From Desulfobulbaceae bacterium (GTDB lineage: Bacteria > Desulfobacterota > Desulfobulbia > Desulfobulbales > UBA5123), in the NCBI GenBank assembly GCA_029865195.1, contig JAOUHH010000159.1:1-6794 (forward strand): a stretch of 6,794 nucleotides of DNA. Direction: 5' to 3'. The position numbers and the translations under genes were made by a program. This document shows, one piece after another, positions 6,482 through 6,794 of the stretch; positions within the stretch are counted from its first letter, which is position 1, and every line of letters starts with the position of its first letter. Below the pieces are notes generated by a model. It ran no database searches. It was not told the DNA's origin and worked only from the letters and a program-made list of their open reading frames with translations.

Positions 6482-6794
6482 ATGACCCCGCCCTTTTTGC
6501 CCGCCACCAGAGAAGAGATGGACGCCCTCGGCTGGGAGGCGGTGGACATCGTCCTGGTGACCGGCGACGCCTACATCGATCACCCCTCCTTCGGCGTCGC
6601 CCTCATCGGCCGCTGGCTGGAGAAGCACGGATACCGGGTGGCGATCCTCGCCCAGCCGCGCCACGACCGCCACGACGACTTCCTCCGCTTCGGGACGCCG
6701 CGCCTCTTTTTCGGCATCACCTCCGGCAACCTCGACTCCATCGTCGCCAACTATTCCGGCAACGGCAAGGTGCGCGACCGCGACGACTACTCGC
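6482..6794 (+). CDS. ygiQ: YgiQ-family radical SAM protein (N-terminal part, cut by window end)
   Basis: Only the first 104 codons are present. They match the N-terminal domain of the YgiQ (UPF0313) family: FLPATREEMDALGW at the start, then DIVLVTGDAYIDHPSFG (22-38), an LIGRWLEKHGYRVAILAQP segment, and LFFGITSGNLDSIVANY near the window end. Full-length members are usually about 600-750 residues. Their radical SAM CxxxCxxC cluster lies further downstream, so catalytic residues cannot be checked here. The cellular reaction of YgiQ proteins is not firmly established. The ATG at 6482 is preferred because AAGG (6472-6475) lies 6 bases upstream and because family homology begins almost at once; E. 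coli YgiQ has a longer N-terminal lead, so some variation is normal. The gene is divergent from csp. Confidence 0.88.
   Translation, partial: MTPPFLPATREEMDALGWEAVDIVLVTGDAYIDHPSFGVALIGRWLEKHGYRVAILAQPRHDRHDDFLRFGTPRLFFGITSGNLDSIVANYSGNGKVRDRDDYS

Noticed and set aside
6434..6673. Open frame on the minus strand opposite the YgiQ-family gene
   Set aside because: It is a shadow of the clearly recognisable YgiQ N-terminus on the + strand.

Overview
This window looks like chromosomal DNA of a GC-rich Gram-negative bacterium. An outer-membrane lipoprotein channel, an inner-membrane-anchored adaptor and an RND pump together require a double membrane. Codon use is strongly G/C-ending. The cold-shock protein and the YgiQ-type radical SAM protein resemble those of Desulfobacterota (former Deltaproteobacteria), but that placement is an impression from sequence style and is not proven.

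Region 1 (35-5782, + strand) is a complete tripartite efflux operon in the order outer-membrane factor, periplasmic adaptor, RND permease. The genes overlap (11 bases between the first two, 4 between the last two) and each has a good Shine-Dalgarno, so they are almost certainly co-transcribed and translationally coupled. The pump exports an unidentified small hydrophobic or amphipathic compound across both membranes using the proton gradient. No regulator is visible, and only 34 bases lie upstream of the first gene, so the promoter is outside the window.

Region 2 (5783-6137) is a convergent junction. A cold-shock protein gene on the minus strand (5934-6137) ends in a near-perfect intrinsic terminator (5866-5901). 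No equally convincing terminator serves the efflux operon.

Region 3 (6138-6481) is a 344-base divergent intergenic region. Its csp-proximal part is a candidate long structured csp leader. It holds an unusual group of signals: an AT-rich tract with a -10-like hexamer, a Shine-Dalgarno plus a three-codon mini-ORF, a terminator-like hairpin with a seven-U tail, and two mutually exclusive small hairpins before the csp ribosome binding site. This is the part most worth a second look. The other side carries a plausible sigma-70-type promoter for the next gene.

Region 4 (6482-6794, + strand) is the 5' end of a YgiQ-family radical SAM gene, cut by the window end.

Apart from the csp leader, the window is ordinary housekeeping and efflux content. 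I found no mobile element, tRNA, rRNA, CRISPR array or clearly novel multi-gene system.
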